Shown: in pieces, positions 7,930-15,672 of the stretch
Layout: every line of letters starts with the position of its first letter
How positions within the stretch are numbered: the first letter of the stretch is position 1
Assembly: GCA_029263075.1 (NCBI GenBank)
Contig: JAJCYE010000067.1
Span: 1-32,084, forward strand
Reading direction: 5' to 3'
Source: Actinomycetes bacterium
Lineage (GTDB): Bacteria; Actinomycetota; CADDZG01; JAHWKV01
DNA: 32,084 nucleotides
Made by a program: the position numbers and the translations under genes
Notes under the pieces: model-generated
What the model saw: the letters and a program-made list of their open reading frames with translations, nothing else
Told to the model about the DNA's origin: nothing
Databases searched by the model: none

Positions 7930-7942
7930 GATAATAGCCACC
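7930..7942 (+). promoter_or_regulatory. candidate leaderless promoter of the response regulator gene
   Basis: GATAAT at 7930-7935 ends 7 nt before the ATG at 7943 and no purine-rich ribosome binding site precedes the ATG, so the transcript may begin at the start codon. No clear -35 is present. If correct, all hairpins in the upstream region lie outside this mRNA. Confidence 0.4.
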
Positions 7943-8629
7943 ATGCAAGAACATCCCGGCCCCCTCAAAGTCCTTATCGCCGAGGACCAGTACCTGCTTC
8001 GTGAGGGGACCCGGCGGCTACTGGAGGAAGAGGGCTTGGACGTTGTCGGAGTCGCGGTCGACTACGACACGGTGCTGTCGCAGACCCGCAAGCTACACCC
8101 CGATGTCGTTTTGATGGACATCCGGATGCCTCCGACGCACACCATGGAGGGCATAAGGGCCGCTCACGAGATCAAGACCGAGTTCCCAGAAGTAGGAGTT
8201 GTCGTCCTTAGTCAGCACGATGACGAAAGCTACGTCTGGGCACTCCTCAAGTCGGGAGTAGCGGGCTACGGCTACCTGCACAAAGTACGGGTCGGCGACG
8301 TGGCGCAGTTGGTCCGGGCCCTCCACGAGGTCGCTTCGGGCGGGTCGGTGCTCGACCCCCGCATAGTCGAACGCCTCCTTGCCCTCCGGTCCCGCAAACC
8401 CGGGTCGGCGCTCGGGCGGCTTACCGAGGCGGAGATGGATGTGTTGAGGCTGATGGCCGAAGGCAAAAACAACGCCCGGGTCTCCCAGGAACTCACGGTT
8501 TCGGTGGGCACGATTGAAAAACGCATCGCCGCCGTCTTCTCCAAATTGGGCCTATCGGAGGAGGCAGAGCTAAACCGTCGGGTTGCCGCCGTCCTGATCT
8601 TCCTCCGGGAGTCGGCCACCGTTCACTAG
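7943..8629 (+). CDS. NarL/FixJ-family two-component response regulator
   Basis: A 228-residue regulator with a receiver domain (about residues 8-130) and a LuxR-type DNA-binding domain (about 160-225). The receiver has the acidic pair E14-D15, phospho-acceptor D59 in VVLMDIRMPP, S90 in VVLSQ and the conserved K114 (YLHK). The C-terminal LTEAEMDVLRLMAEG through VGTIEKRIAAVFSKLGL is a typical LuxR helix-turn-helix. The loop after D59 is longer than in NarL (MPPTHTMEG), a form common in actinobacterial members. The gene is tail-to-tail with the histidine kinase gene (16 bp between them), which is the obvious partner. Targets are unknown; its own upstream repeats are candidates. Confidence 0.93.
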   Translation: MQEHPGPLKVLIAEDQYLLREGTRRLLEEEGLDVVGVAVDYDTVLSQTRKLHPDVVLMDIRMPPTHTMEGIRAAHEIKTEFPEVGVVVLSQHDDESYVWALLKSGVAGYGYLHKVRVGDVAQLVRALHEVASGGSVLDPRIVERLLALRSRKPGSALGRLTEAEMDVLRLMAEGKNNARVSQELTVSVGTIEKRIAAVFSKLGLSEEAELNRRVAAVLIFLRESATVH

Positions 8630-8645
8630 GCCTATTCGGGCCGCG

Positions 8646-10388
8646 TCACGAGTTGATCGGCCCGGGATCTTGCGCCGGATCCAGCGGAATCCGGGCGAGT
8701 ACGGTCACACCTTCGCCCGGGAAGCTCACGATCTTGGAGGATCCACCTACCGCGTTGATGCGGTCGGCCATGTTCTGTAACCCCGAACCCATGGTTTCAA
8801 GTGAAAGGTCGAACCCCGGACCGTCGTCGGAAACCTTCAACACCACCATTTCCGGCTCGTCCTCCAGTGTGACGTTCAGCTTTGCTTCCGGTGCGTGCTT
8901 TTGGGCGTTGGCCATCGCTTCCATAGCCACAAAGTAGAGCGTGCCCTCGATCTCGGGGCTGAACCTTCGTTCCTCGAGTCCGGGCGAGACCTTGAGTTTT
9001 ACCTCCATCGGCAAACGGCTGGCCGAGGTGCGGAGCGCAGCCGCCACCCCCTGGTCACCAAGGACGGTGGGGAAGATGCCGCGGCCCAGGTCCTGGAGGG
9101 CAAATGCCGCCTCCTCGGCCTCGGCGGCCAGGTGCTCCAGCAGAAGCGGGTTCGGAGGATCTTCGGCAGCCGCCAGTTGTTTGATCTTGACCGCCAGGAC
9201 CACGAGTTGCTGCTGCATCCCGTCGTGCAGGTCCCGCGCCACCCGCTGACGCTCCTCCTGTTGGGCCACCAGCAAACGCTTGGACGCCTCCTGGAGGCGC
9301 CGGGTTTTGCCCTGCAGTTCGCCGGTCATCTGCTGGAGCGCCTCCGCCAACCGGCCGATCTCGTTATCCCGGGGAGCGCTGAAGCTGGCCAGCAGATCGC
9401 CCCTGGCTATCCTGGTAGCCGTTCTGGACAGCCCCACCAGCGGCCGGACCAGGGTCCAAAACAGCAACCAGCCCATGACCAGCGCCGCCCCTACCAGCAC
9501 GAACGTCGACAGCAGACGCACCAGCCTGAGCCGCAGGGTCAGGTCTTCGACAGGGTCCGGCACCGCCACGCCTATCGCCGCCGTACCCAGGGGACTCCCG
9601 GGCCCGGCGATCCCCCGGTACATGACGAGCATGCGGTTCCCGCCCACCGTCACCGGCGTGGCCCGGGTCGGGAGTTCTTCGCGGTCCGGGTCCCAGCCCG
9701 GGATCTCCGACGGTCCGAGCCGCACAGTGCTGCCCACTACCTCGTTGTCGGCCACCAGAATGATCTCGCCCTCGTCCCCAAGGGTCTTTCGAAGGTCGTA
9801 GGCCGTGCCGTCCGCGAAGTCCATCCCGCCGAGTAGAACTCCCTGATCCAGCCCGATGGGCGTGGCGACAACCCGCTCGAATTTCCCCGTGCCAAGCCGA
9901 ACCAGTCGAGACGGGGATCCCGAGGCCGCGTCCGCGATGACTTCGGTGCCTTGCAGAACCCGGCCGTCACCGGCGATCCAGGTACCTTCGCCATCGAACA
10001 GGCCCAGCCGGTCGATGCTGAGGGTATCCGAGGTCTGGCTGGTCCAACTCACCAGTTCGGGGTACGAGGAGTTCTCCAGCACCCCACCGACATTGAGTTG
10101 CTCCGACAGGTAGCGCAACACCAACGACAGTGCCCGCTCCCCCTCCTCGTAGGCACCGACCGCCACGCTCAACCGCCGGCTCGTTAGGAGGTCGGCCTCC
10201 TTGGTCAGCTCGGACTTGGTCATCCGCTCTTCCAGCAAGCTGGTACCCGCGGCGGAGATCAGGATCACCGATACCAGGGCGACGAGAAACTCGACCAGAA
10301 TCGATGGGCGGGTCCGGGCCCGGGCCCGCCGGGAGGCTGCCTCGGTCTCTGACTCCCCTGCCCGGGGGCGGCGCACTACAACCGCCAC
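8646..10388 (-). CDS. membrane sensor histidine kinase (HisKA_3 type, HAMP)
   Basis: A 580-residue kinase. An Arg-rich cytoplasmic N-terminus (1-29) leads into TM1 (about 31-52), a roughly 235-residue extracytoplasmic sensor region that may be a Cache-type fold (inference from size and position), TM2 (about 291-314), a HAMP linker (315-367), and a dimerisation helix with phospho-acceptor H388 in ARDLHDGMQQQLV, typical of NarX/DesK-like kinases. The ATPase domain shows the N box (AMEAMANAQKHA, 488-499), DDGPGFD (521-527) and GSGLQNMADRI. The gene begins 9 bp after the solute-binding lipoprotein gene and is surely cotranscribed with it; the NarL-type regulator converges on its 3' end. The lipoprotein may present a ligand to its sensor domain. 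Confidence 0.93.
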   Translation of the reverse strand: MAVVVRRPRAGESETEAASRRARARTRPSILVEFLVALVSVILISAAGTSLLEERMTKSELTKEADLLTSRRLSVAVGAYEEGERALSLVLRYLSEQLNVGGVLENSSYPELVSWTSQTSDTLSIDRLGLFDGEGTWIAGDGRVLQGTEVIADAASGSPSRLVRLGTGKFERVVATPIGLDQGVLLGGMDFADGTAYDLRKTLGDEGEIILVADNEVVGSTVRLGPSEIPGWDPDREELPTRATPVTVGGNRMLVMYRGIAGPGSPLGTAAIGVAVPDPVEDLTLRLRLVRLLSTFVLVGAALVMGWLLFWTLVRPLVGLSRTATRIARGDLLASFSAPRDNEIGRLAEALQQMTGELQGKTRRLQEASKRLLVAQQEERQRVARDLHDGMQQQLVVLAVKIKQLAAAEDPPNPLLLEHLAAEAEEAAFALQDLGRGIFPTVLGDQGVAAALRTSASRLPMEVKLKVSPGLEERRFSPEIEGTLYFVAMEAMANAQKHAPEAKLNVTLEDEPEMVVLKVSDDGPGFDLSLETMGSGLQNMADRINAVGGSSKIVSFPGEGVTVLARIPLDPAQDPGPINS

Positions 10389-10397
10389 GACTACCAG

Positions 10398-11675
10398 CTA
10401 TCCAATCGGGTTCGTCGGCGCGCGCTCCGCCTTTTCCTGGGCGGCCTTGAGGGCAGTCGCCGGATCTGCGCCGTTTCTCATGACATCGCTGAATGCCGAG
10501 TCCCAGGCGCTCGCCGCTTCGGGGAAAGCTTCGATCAGCAGCGGGTAAGCCGTTTCCAACTGCTGGAGGACCACATCCAGAACGGGGTCGTCGAAGAACG
10601 GGTCCAGGTAGACCCGCGGCCGGACCGGAAGGCGTCGCTCCTCTTTGGCCAGACGCAGTGCATGCCGGTCGGCCGTGATGGTTCTCATCAACTCGAAAGC
10701 CAGTTCCCGGTTTTGGGACCCCTTGGGAACAAAAAGGCTGCTCCCCCCGGTTACCGACCCTTGGGTTTGGCCGGTTGTTCCACCGGGCATCAGGGCCGCA
10801 CCGTAACTGGTGCCCAGCGTCTCCCGATCCAGCTTCGCCAGGTCCCACGAACCGGAGGCGTGAGTCACGGAGTTGCCCGAGCGGAATTGCGCCAGGGAGT
10901 CCGCCGATGAGTTGGCGCCCACCGGGGCGAACGCGTAGCCCTGCTGGATCATGCGGGACAGAAAGGACAGCGTTTCCACCACCTCCGGCGAGTCGAGCGT
11001 GAATTCCGGCTTGCCGTCAACTACCGTGACCAACTCGCCGCCGTTGGCCTTTACCCAGCCGTAGGCCGCCCAATAACTGTTGGCCAGCGCAATGACCTTC
11101 TGTGTTCCACCCGCGGCTTTGATGGCGGCGCCGTAACCCTCCAAGTCGGCGAAGGTTGTCGTTTCCGAGGGCTCGGCCAGATTGGCATCATCAAAACTTT
11201 CCGGGCGATAGAACAACACCAGTGCGTTGATGTCCAGGGGAACTCCGTACAGATGATCCCCCCACCGGACATCTGCCACCGCTCCGGGGAAGAACTCTGC
11301 GGGCTGCATCCCGGCCCGCTCCCACAGATCTTCCACCGGTTCGGCCAATCCTTGGGCGCCCGCGGCATACGCGTGCCACTGAACCAGATCCGCCGGATTG
11401 CCGGCGACCACCTGGCTGCGCACCGCCTCCGCCATGTTCCGGATGGGTAGCCGCTCAACATCGACCCGGACGTTGTTGTGGGTCTCCTCAAACTCTTTGA
11501 CTGCCGCCAGGAACGCCGGTCGACTGCCCCAGTCGTCGGTCATCAGCACCTTGAGGCGGGTGGGCGGTGGCGGCACTTCGACCGCCGGTCCCAGCGAACA
11601 GCCCGCGGCCAGCAGGCAAACGGCCAACACGTGAGCAATTCGGGACGCGGGTCCCCCAACAGAACTCTTTGTCAT
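10398..11675 (-). CDS. extracellular solute-binding lipoprotein (ABC sugar-binding, family 1 type)
   Basis: A 425-residue secreted lipoprotein: hydrophobic signal peptide and lipobox LAAGC with lipidated C26, then a mature domain like maltose/sugar-binding proteins (F..A...FE..H.NV.V......; AGNPADLVQWHAYAAGAQG; GVPLDINALVLFYRPESFD; FRSGNSVTHASGSWDL; GGSSLFVPKGSQNRELAFELMR). Such proteins normally feed an ABC importer, but no permease or ATPase gene is near; instead a histidine kinase gene follows after 9 bp. A sensing role, as in the XylFII-LytS type of system, is therefore more likely than transport. The ligand is probably a sugar or other small polar molecule, but it cannot be named. GGGGA lies 4 nt before the ATG. 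Confidence 0.88.
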   Translation of the reverse strand: MTKSSVGGPASRIAHVLAVCLLAAGCSLGPAVEVPPPPTRLKVLMTDDWGSRPAFLAAVKEFEETHNNVRVDVERLPIRNMAEAVRSQVVAGNPADLVQWHAYAAGAQGLAEPVEDLWERAGMQPAEFFPGAVADVRWGDHLYGVPLDINALVLFYRPESFDDANLAEPSETTTFADLEGYGAAIKAAGGTQKVIALANSYWAAYGWVKANGGELVTVVDGKPEFTLDSPEVVETLSFLSRMIQQGYAFAPVGANSSADSLAQFRSGNSVTHASGSWDLAKLDRETLGTSYGAALMPGGTTGQTQGSVTGGSSLFVPKGSQNRELAFELMRTITADRHALRLAKEERRLPVRPRVYLDPFFDDPVLDVVLQQLETAYPLLIEAFPEAASAWDSAFSDVMRNGADPATALKAAQEKAERAPTNPIG

Positions 11676-11716
11676 TTGTCCCCAACGGCGGTTTGGGCGG
11701 GCAGGCCTAGCCGTTA

Positions 11717-11745
11717 CTTATACCTTGAACTGTAAGGGTTGGGAA
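11717..11745 (-). promoter_or_regulatory. candidate promoter of the solute-binding protein / kinase operon
   Basis: On the minus strand TATAAG (11717-11722) is preceded, after 17 nt, by TTCCCA (11740-11745), matching TTGACA at four positions. This would start transcription about 35 nt before the ATG at 11675, leaving space for the GGGGA ribosome binding site. Confidence 0.45.
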
Positions 11746-11752
11746 CCCGGCG

Positions 11753-11856
11753 GCCGAGCGAGGGGCTCGGAGCGAAACGTTTGGGCCCACCTTGTTCGTC
11801 GCCACCGGCAGGACAACTCCACAACCAGGGCGGGACCCTCATGACCGCGACGGTCA
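11753..11856. other. intergenic stretch with two small hairpins, no gene seen
   Basis: The 189 bp between the DUF3048 gene and the solute-binding protein gene hold a 6-bp stem CCGAGC/GCTCGG (11754-11759 with 11765-11770) and a 6-bp stem TGACCG/CGGTCA with a 3-nt loop (11842-11856). The second lies just after the DUF3048 stop codon on the minus strand and might assist termination, but it has no T-run. No open frame here looks like a protein. Confidence 0.4.
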
Positions 11857-11864
11857 CTGGGGTG

Positions 11865-12929
11865 CTACTGGACTGTTACGGCCCGTTCCTGGGAGACCAG
11901 GTGGATAAAGGTGGTACCGGGAGCGAACTCGATGATCTCGCCCGACGAGTCGGTAAAGGTGGTGTTGGCCGTCAGGCTGGGACGGTTCCAGGTGCCGGTC
12001 ACCGAGGTGCCACCACGCAGAACGGTTACCTCGCCGGAGCCGACGACGGTTGTGTCCTGGGTCAGGCTGCCCGATGCGTCCCTGATGGTGCCCGGAACGA
12101 TCTTGACCTTCTGGACCACCACGTTTACTGCACTTACCTGCTTGCCGTTCGCCAGCTTGTGGGCAACCTCGCCGTTGAACCTCAGGTAGGACTTGGAGGC
12201 GGCGTCATAGGTGTACTTCACGGTGTTGGCGTTTGAGTAGGAAAAGCTGACCGAGTTACCAACCGGGGCGGCATCGGTGGCGGGAGCGCCCTCTGCCGGC
12301 GTGGCCGGAGCGGGCGGGTTCAGCACGTCGGCGTTGAACTTCAAGGCTGTCTTAGGCGGTCCATCGGCATCGCCGGTGGCCGCAGACCGCAACTTCTGGG
12401 TGGATGTCATGAGGTTGTAGGGCGCTTTGCGGTCCGAAGCCCGGATGTAGGCATCGCCGTTGGAGCCGTGTTTGAGGTCCCCGATGAACGAGCTACCCGC
12501 GATCTTGGCCAGAACCTGACTGTTGGCTCCGGAATAACCGAGCAAGACCTGACCGAACTCCTCAAGGATGTCCGGATCTACGTTGCGGGCGCTACGAACC
12601 GGGCCGACGCTTTCGGCATCGTTGCAGTGGAAGATGCTCAAAAAACGCGTCAGGCCGCCTTCGCCCAACTCCTCGTAAACGAGATCGGCGCCGTCAACGC
12701 CTGCCTGCGGCCGAGCGGGCGGGGCATTGTCGACCTTGACGGCCAGTGCGGGCCGGCTGATGTCGGTGGTGGTCTCCACGCCGGTAAGCGGGCACAGCGT
12801 GGGAGCAGCAGCCTCGTCCGGCACCGCTTCGTCGCCGTCTCCTGTGCTTGAGGTGTCATTGCTGCAGGCAGCCAAAAGCACAACGAGCAGCAGCAAACAA
12901 AGTGTCTTGATCCGCATGGAGACGAACAT
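11865..12929 (-). CDS. DUF3048 domain lipoprotein (YerB-like)
   Basis: A 354-residue secreted lipoprotein of unknown function. A short basic start, a Leu/Val-rich signal core and lipobox LLAAC are followed by a Thr/Ser/Asp-rich linker. The mature part carries DUF3048 features: PLTG, RPALAVKVDNAPPARPQAGVDGADLVYEE, EGGLTRFLSIFH, VGPVRSARNVDPD and, in the second half, a beta-rich region with YLRFNGEVAHK and VVVQKV. ATG at 12927-12929 is used; ATG at 12915-12917 (four codons later) is equally possible, and neither has a strong ribosome binding site. It follows lemA by 55 bp on the same strand. Nothing in the sequence reveals the substrate; a cell-envelope role fits its location. Confidence 0.85.
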   Translation of the reverse strand: MFVSMRIKTLCLLLLVVLLAACSNDTSSTGDGDEAVPDEAAAPTLCPLTGVETTTDISRPALAVKVDNAPPARPQAGVDGADLVYEELGEGGLTRFLSIFHCNDAESVGPVRSARNVDPDILEEFGQVLLGYSGANSQVLAKIAGSSFIGDLKHGSNGDAYIRASDRKAPYNLMTSTQKLRSAATGDADGPPKTALKFNADVLNPPAPATPAEGAPATDAAPVGNSVSFSYSNANTVKYTYDAASKSYLRFNGEVAHKLANGKQVSAVNVVVQKVKIVPGTIRDASGSLTQDTTVVGSGEVTVLRGGTSVTGTWNRPSLTANTTFTDSSGEIIEFAPGTTFIHLVSQERAVTVQ

Positions 12930-12984
12930 AGCACGCGCTCTTTCATGTTGCAGTCGTGTTTCGGGCAGTTGCAAATCCGCGGAC

Positions 12985-13536
12985 CTAGAACTCAACCTTT
13001 ACCGGGCCCCGGGATCCTTCGTCGATTTCAAAGAAGTCTCTCTTCTCGAAACCGAACATCCCGGCGAGCAGGACATTGGGGAATACCTGAATGAGGTTGT
13101 TGAACCTCAGGACGATGTCGTTGTAGTACTGGCGCGCAAAGGCGATCCGGCCCTCGGTTTGCCCCAACTCCTCCTGGAGTTGGAGGAAACTTTGGTTGGC
13201 CTGCAGTTGCGGGTACGCCTCGGCCACCGCAAACACGGACCGCAAGGCCTGCGTCAAGAAGCCCTCGGCCGCCGCCTGTTCCGGGACACTTTTAGCTTCG
13301 ATTCCCATCGACCGAGCGCGGGTCACCGCCTCAAAGGTTCCTTTTTCGTGGGTGGCGTAGCCCTTGACCGTCTCCACGAGGTTGGGGATCAGGTCGTAGC
13401 GGCGTTTGAGTTCAACGTCTACCCCGCTCCACGCGTTGTCGACCTTGTTGAGGGTGGTACGCATCCGGTTGTAGAGGGAGATGGCGTAGACGGCCAGCAG
13501 GCCGCCGACGATGGACAGGATGATTCCGGTGCTCAT
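12985..13536 (-). CDS. lemA: LemA family membrane protein
   Basis: A 183-residue protein with one N-terminal transmembrane helix (about residues 3-23) and a long helical body, as in the LemA family. Signature segments are SLYNRMRTTLNKVDNAWSGVDVELKRRYDLIPNLV, the AEAYPQLQAN helix, and ARQYYNDIVLRFNN with FPNVLLAGMFGF near the end. The function of LemA proteins is unclear; many sit next to peptidase or TPM-domain genes, which are absent here. The ATG at 13534-13536 is preferred because GGTGG is 8 nt upstream; an in-frame GTG at 13548 lies within that site. TACAAT on the minus strand (13577-13582) is a plausible -10. Probably cotranscribed with the DUF3048 gene. Confidence 0.93.
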   Translation of the reverse strand: MSTGIILSIVGGLLAVYAISLYNRMRTTLNKVDNAWSGVDVELKRRYDLIPNLVETVKGYATHEKGTFEAVTRARSMGIEAKSVPEQAAAEGFLTQALRSVFAVAEAYPQLQANQSFLQLQEELGQTEGRIAFARQYYNDIVLRFNNLIQVFPNVLLAGMFGFEKRDFFEIDEGSRGPVKVEF

Positions 13537-13576
13537 CGTATTAACCACCTTTCAGTTGGACCTCGAGGGCCCGTTC

Positions 13577-13582
13577 ATTGTA
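13577..13582 (-). promoter_or_regulatory. candidate -10 box upstream of lemA
   Basis: TACAAT on the minus strand, 40 nt upstream of the chosen lemA ATG, matches the -10 consensus at five of six positions. No convincing -35 is seen at the expected distance. Confidence 0.4.
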
Positions 13583-13633
13583 CCTACCGGGATGGGCATA
13601 GCCGCCACCGAGAACCGGCCCCACGCCTCCGGC

Positions 13634-14689
13634 TCAAGTGCGCCGACTTTGTTCGTAAACCTCGATGATTTCCGTGGCCAGTACGTCCCAGTCCAGTTGC
13701 CAGGCCCGTTTCCGCCCCCGAGCGATCATGCGGGACCCCCGGTCTTTGTCGGTCAGCACCGAAAGAATCATCGAAGCGGTGGCCGCGGCATCCCCGGCGG
13801 GGGCGTGCAGCGCCACGCCTGCCGCCGCCTCGACGTAGCCGGGAATATCCGAACAGACCACCGGTACCCCCGCGGCGGCGGCCTCGGCCAGAACGATCCC
13901 GAAGGACTCCCCGCCCAGGCTGGGAGCACAAAAGACCGAAGCCGCCCGGTATATACCGGGCAACTCGCCCTGGGACACCGACCCCATGGCGTGGACCCAC
14001 GACGGGACATCCTTGGCGGTCGGACCCACAGCCACCAGTTCGATGGGCATGGTTTCTCGGACCTTCTCCACCGCCTTCACCGCCACGTCCAGCCCCTTGC
14101 GCGGTTCGGGACGGCCGACGAACAGGACGAACGGCTTGCCCCCGGCCAGGCCGGTTGCCGGCTCGGCCTCGGCGAACTCGTTCATCCGGATCCCGTTGGG
14201 GATGTTGCGGTAGTCCCCCGGAAAATACTGTGAAATAAGGTTCAAGGCAGACTTGGAGACCACTATCCGCCCGGAGATCTTCTCCATCAGCAGTTCGAGG
14301 AACGGCTTGGCGGTGGCATAAGCCTTGCTCTTGACCTGCGAGGCGTGGAAGGTGGCAACAATCGGCACCTTCGCCTGGTGAACCGCCAGCATCGAGACAC
14401 TGGGGCTCAAGGGCTCGTGGATGTGCAGCAGGTCCAGATCCCCCACAGCGAAGCGTCTGCGGATCCTCCGGTTGGCTTGGGGCGAAAGACACAGGCGGGC
14501 CACCGAGCCGTTGTAGGGGATGGCGAGGGTACGTCCGGCGTCGAATATTTCAGGTTCGTCCTTGGTGGCGGGAGCGATGATCAAGATCTCAATCCCTTTG
14601 CGTCCCAACGCCTCCGACAGACCCTGGATATGACTCCGGACCCCTCCGGGGTAAGACCAGTCGTAAGGACAGACGAGGCCCACCTTCAT
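13634..14689 (-). CDS. pimA: phosphatidylinositol alpha-mannosyltransferase PimA-like (GT4)
   Basis: Transfers mannose from GDP-mannose to the inositol of phosphatidylinositol at the inner face of the plasma membrane, the first step to phosphatidylinositol mannosides. The 351-residue GT-B enzyme has the family start KVGLVCPYDWSYPGGVRSH (with the GGV loop at 15-17), HEPLSPS, H115 in ATFHASQ, VGRPEPRKGLDV and the EX7E-type motif ESFGIVLAEA. The overlap with the acyltransferase gene (4 nt) and the PI-phosphate synthase gene next to it support PimA over other GT4 enzymes. Confidence 0.93.
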   Translation of the reverse strand: MKVGLVCPYDWSYPGGVRSHIQGLSEALGRKGIEILIIAPATKDEPEIFDAGRTLAIPYNGSVARLCLSPQANRRIRRRFAVGDLDLLHIHEPLSPSVSMLAVHQAKVPIVATFHASQVKSKAYATAKPFLELLMEKISGRIVVSKSALNLISQYFPGDYRNIPNGIRMNEFAEAEPATGLAGGKPFVLFVGRPEPRKGLDVAVKAVEKVRETMPIELVAVGPTAKDVPSWVHAMGSVSQGELPGIYRAASVFCAPSLGGESFGIVLAEAAAAGVPVVCSDIPGYVEAAAGVALHAPAGDAAATASMILSVLTDKDRGSRMIARGRKRAWQLDWDVLATEIIEVYEQSRRT

Positions 14690-15672
14690 GCCTGCACCTC
14701 CCCGACCTGCGGAGGATCGGAGGCCGGCGGAGCGGCCGGGTCCGCTTCGCGCCCCCGGGGTCGCAGGTGGCGCTCGTCCGATGGCCAGTTAGTGGAGAAC
14801 AGGTGCCACTGTTCCGGGGCGGCCCGAACCATCCTTTCAATTGCGTCGGCAGTCACCTGGGCCACCGCGCTGATGTCGGCCTGTTCGTCGCCCGTAAGCA
14901 CATATGGCACATTCTCGAATTGAAGGCGGAACCCGCTGCCGTGTTTGGTTATCGATCCGGCGATCAGGGGCACCTTTTTTTGCACCACCAGCAGGGTCGG
15001 CGACGCCGGGAAGGTGGTTCGTTCCCCGAAGAAGGTGACCCAGATTCCCCGCCGCCCCAGATCCCGGTCCGACACAAGGGCCACGGTTCCCCCGGCGTCC
15101 AGCACCTCCCCCAACCTGACCCGCACCGACTTGCCGTCGCGGGCAGGAAGCACCGTCAGGCCGTGACGTTGGCGGATGCGTGCAAACCACTCGAACAAAG
15201 CCTTGGGCCTCAACACCTCGGCAACGGTGGTGAAGGCCCAGCCCTTCGCACCGACCCAGGCGACCCCGAGGTCGTAGAACCCAAGATGGGGGGTGATCAC
15301 CACCGCGCCCTTGCCTGCGGCGATGGCGTCCTCTATGACCGCCACCGAATCCCCCACCGGCTCCACCATTCCGAGCAACTCGTCGTGGGAATACCGGCCC
15401 AGGCGGAATGTCTCCAGCCAGTACTCGGCGTAGGAGCCGAACGCCGCTTTGACCACCCGGTCCAAATCCTCCGGACCCACCACCCGGCCGAGGTTGCTTT
15501 CTACAGTTTTGCGTTTCCCATGCGCCCGCTTGTACGCGATGCGTCCACCCCACGCGGCGAGGCGATCCGCAACGGCCGGCGGGGTGTGCTCGGCCAGCCA
15601 AGCTCCGGTCCGGTAAGCGAAGTAGACCGCTGCGGGACCGGGTCCGTCGGCGAACGGGCTGGAACTGGTCAT
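14686..15672 (-). CDS. phosphatidylinositol mannoside acyltransferase PatA-like
   Basis: Lysophospholipid acyltransferase-like (HtrB/LpxL-related) enzyme of 328 residues that in actinobacteria acylates the mannose of PIM. It has the HX4D catalytic motif at H129/D134 (TPHLGFYD), VLPARDGKSVRVRL, GGTVALVSDRDLGRRGI with the conserved acidic patch, and FFGERTTFPASPT (the FFG..t..p.Gp type substrate motif with A in place of G). The C-terminal 30 residues are Pro/Ala-rich and unlike the core. ATG at 15670-15672 overlaps the end of the upstream pgsA-like gene by 4 nt, which fixes the start; the frame is open further upstream but runs inside pgsA. Confidence 0.92.
   Translation of the reverse strand: MTSSSPFADGPGPAAVYFAYRTGAWLAEHTPPAVADRLAAWGGRIAYKRAHGKRKTVESNLGRVVGPEDLDRVVKAAFGSYAEYWLETFRLGRYSHDELLGMVEPVGDSVAVIEDAIAAGKGAVVITPHLGFYDLGVAWVGAKGWAFTTVAEVLRPKALFEWFARIRQRHGLTVLPARDGKSVRVRLGEVLDAGGTVALVSDRDLGRRGIWVTFFGERTTFPASPTLLVVQKKVPLIAGSITKHGSGFRLQFENVPYVLTGDEQADISAVAQVTADAIERMVRAAPEQWHLFSTNWPSDERHLRPRGREADPAAPPASDPPQVGEVQA

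Larger units (their letters stand above)
7547..7942. other. 396-bp intergenic region packed with inverted repeats
   Basis: No convincing gene lies between divergent pdxS and the response regulator gene. The stretch carries six inverted repeats: a perfect 16-nt palindrome of G6-CTAG-C6 type (7611-7626); a 9-bp stem (7643-7651 with 7657-7665); a 5-bp stem (7685-7689 with 7697-7701); an 82-nt nested hairpin (7760-7841); an 8-bp GC stem with a TCGC loop (7857-7876); and a 5-bp stem (7895-7899 with 7906-7910). GGCTAGCC occurs twice (7614-7621, 7638-7645) and TTGAC five times counting both strands. None of the stems is followed by a T-run, so they do not look like intrinsic terminators. The stretch may be DNA operator sites, a structured RNA or a small mobile-element remnant. 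Confidence 0.7.

Noticed and set aside
7600-7942. CRISPR array
   Set aside because: The repeats are inverted and of different sequence and size; there are no regularly spaced direct repeats and no cas genes.
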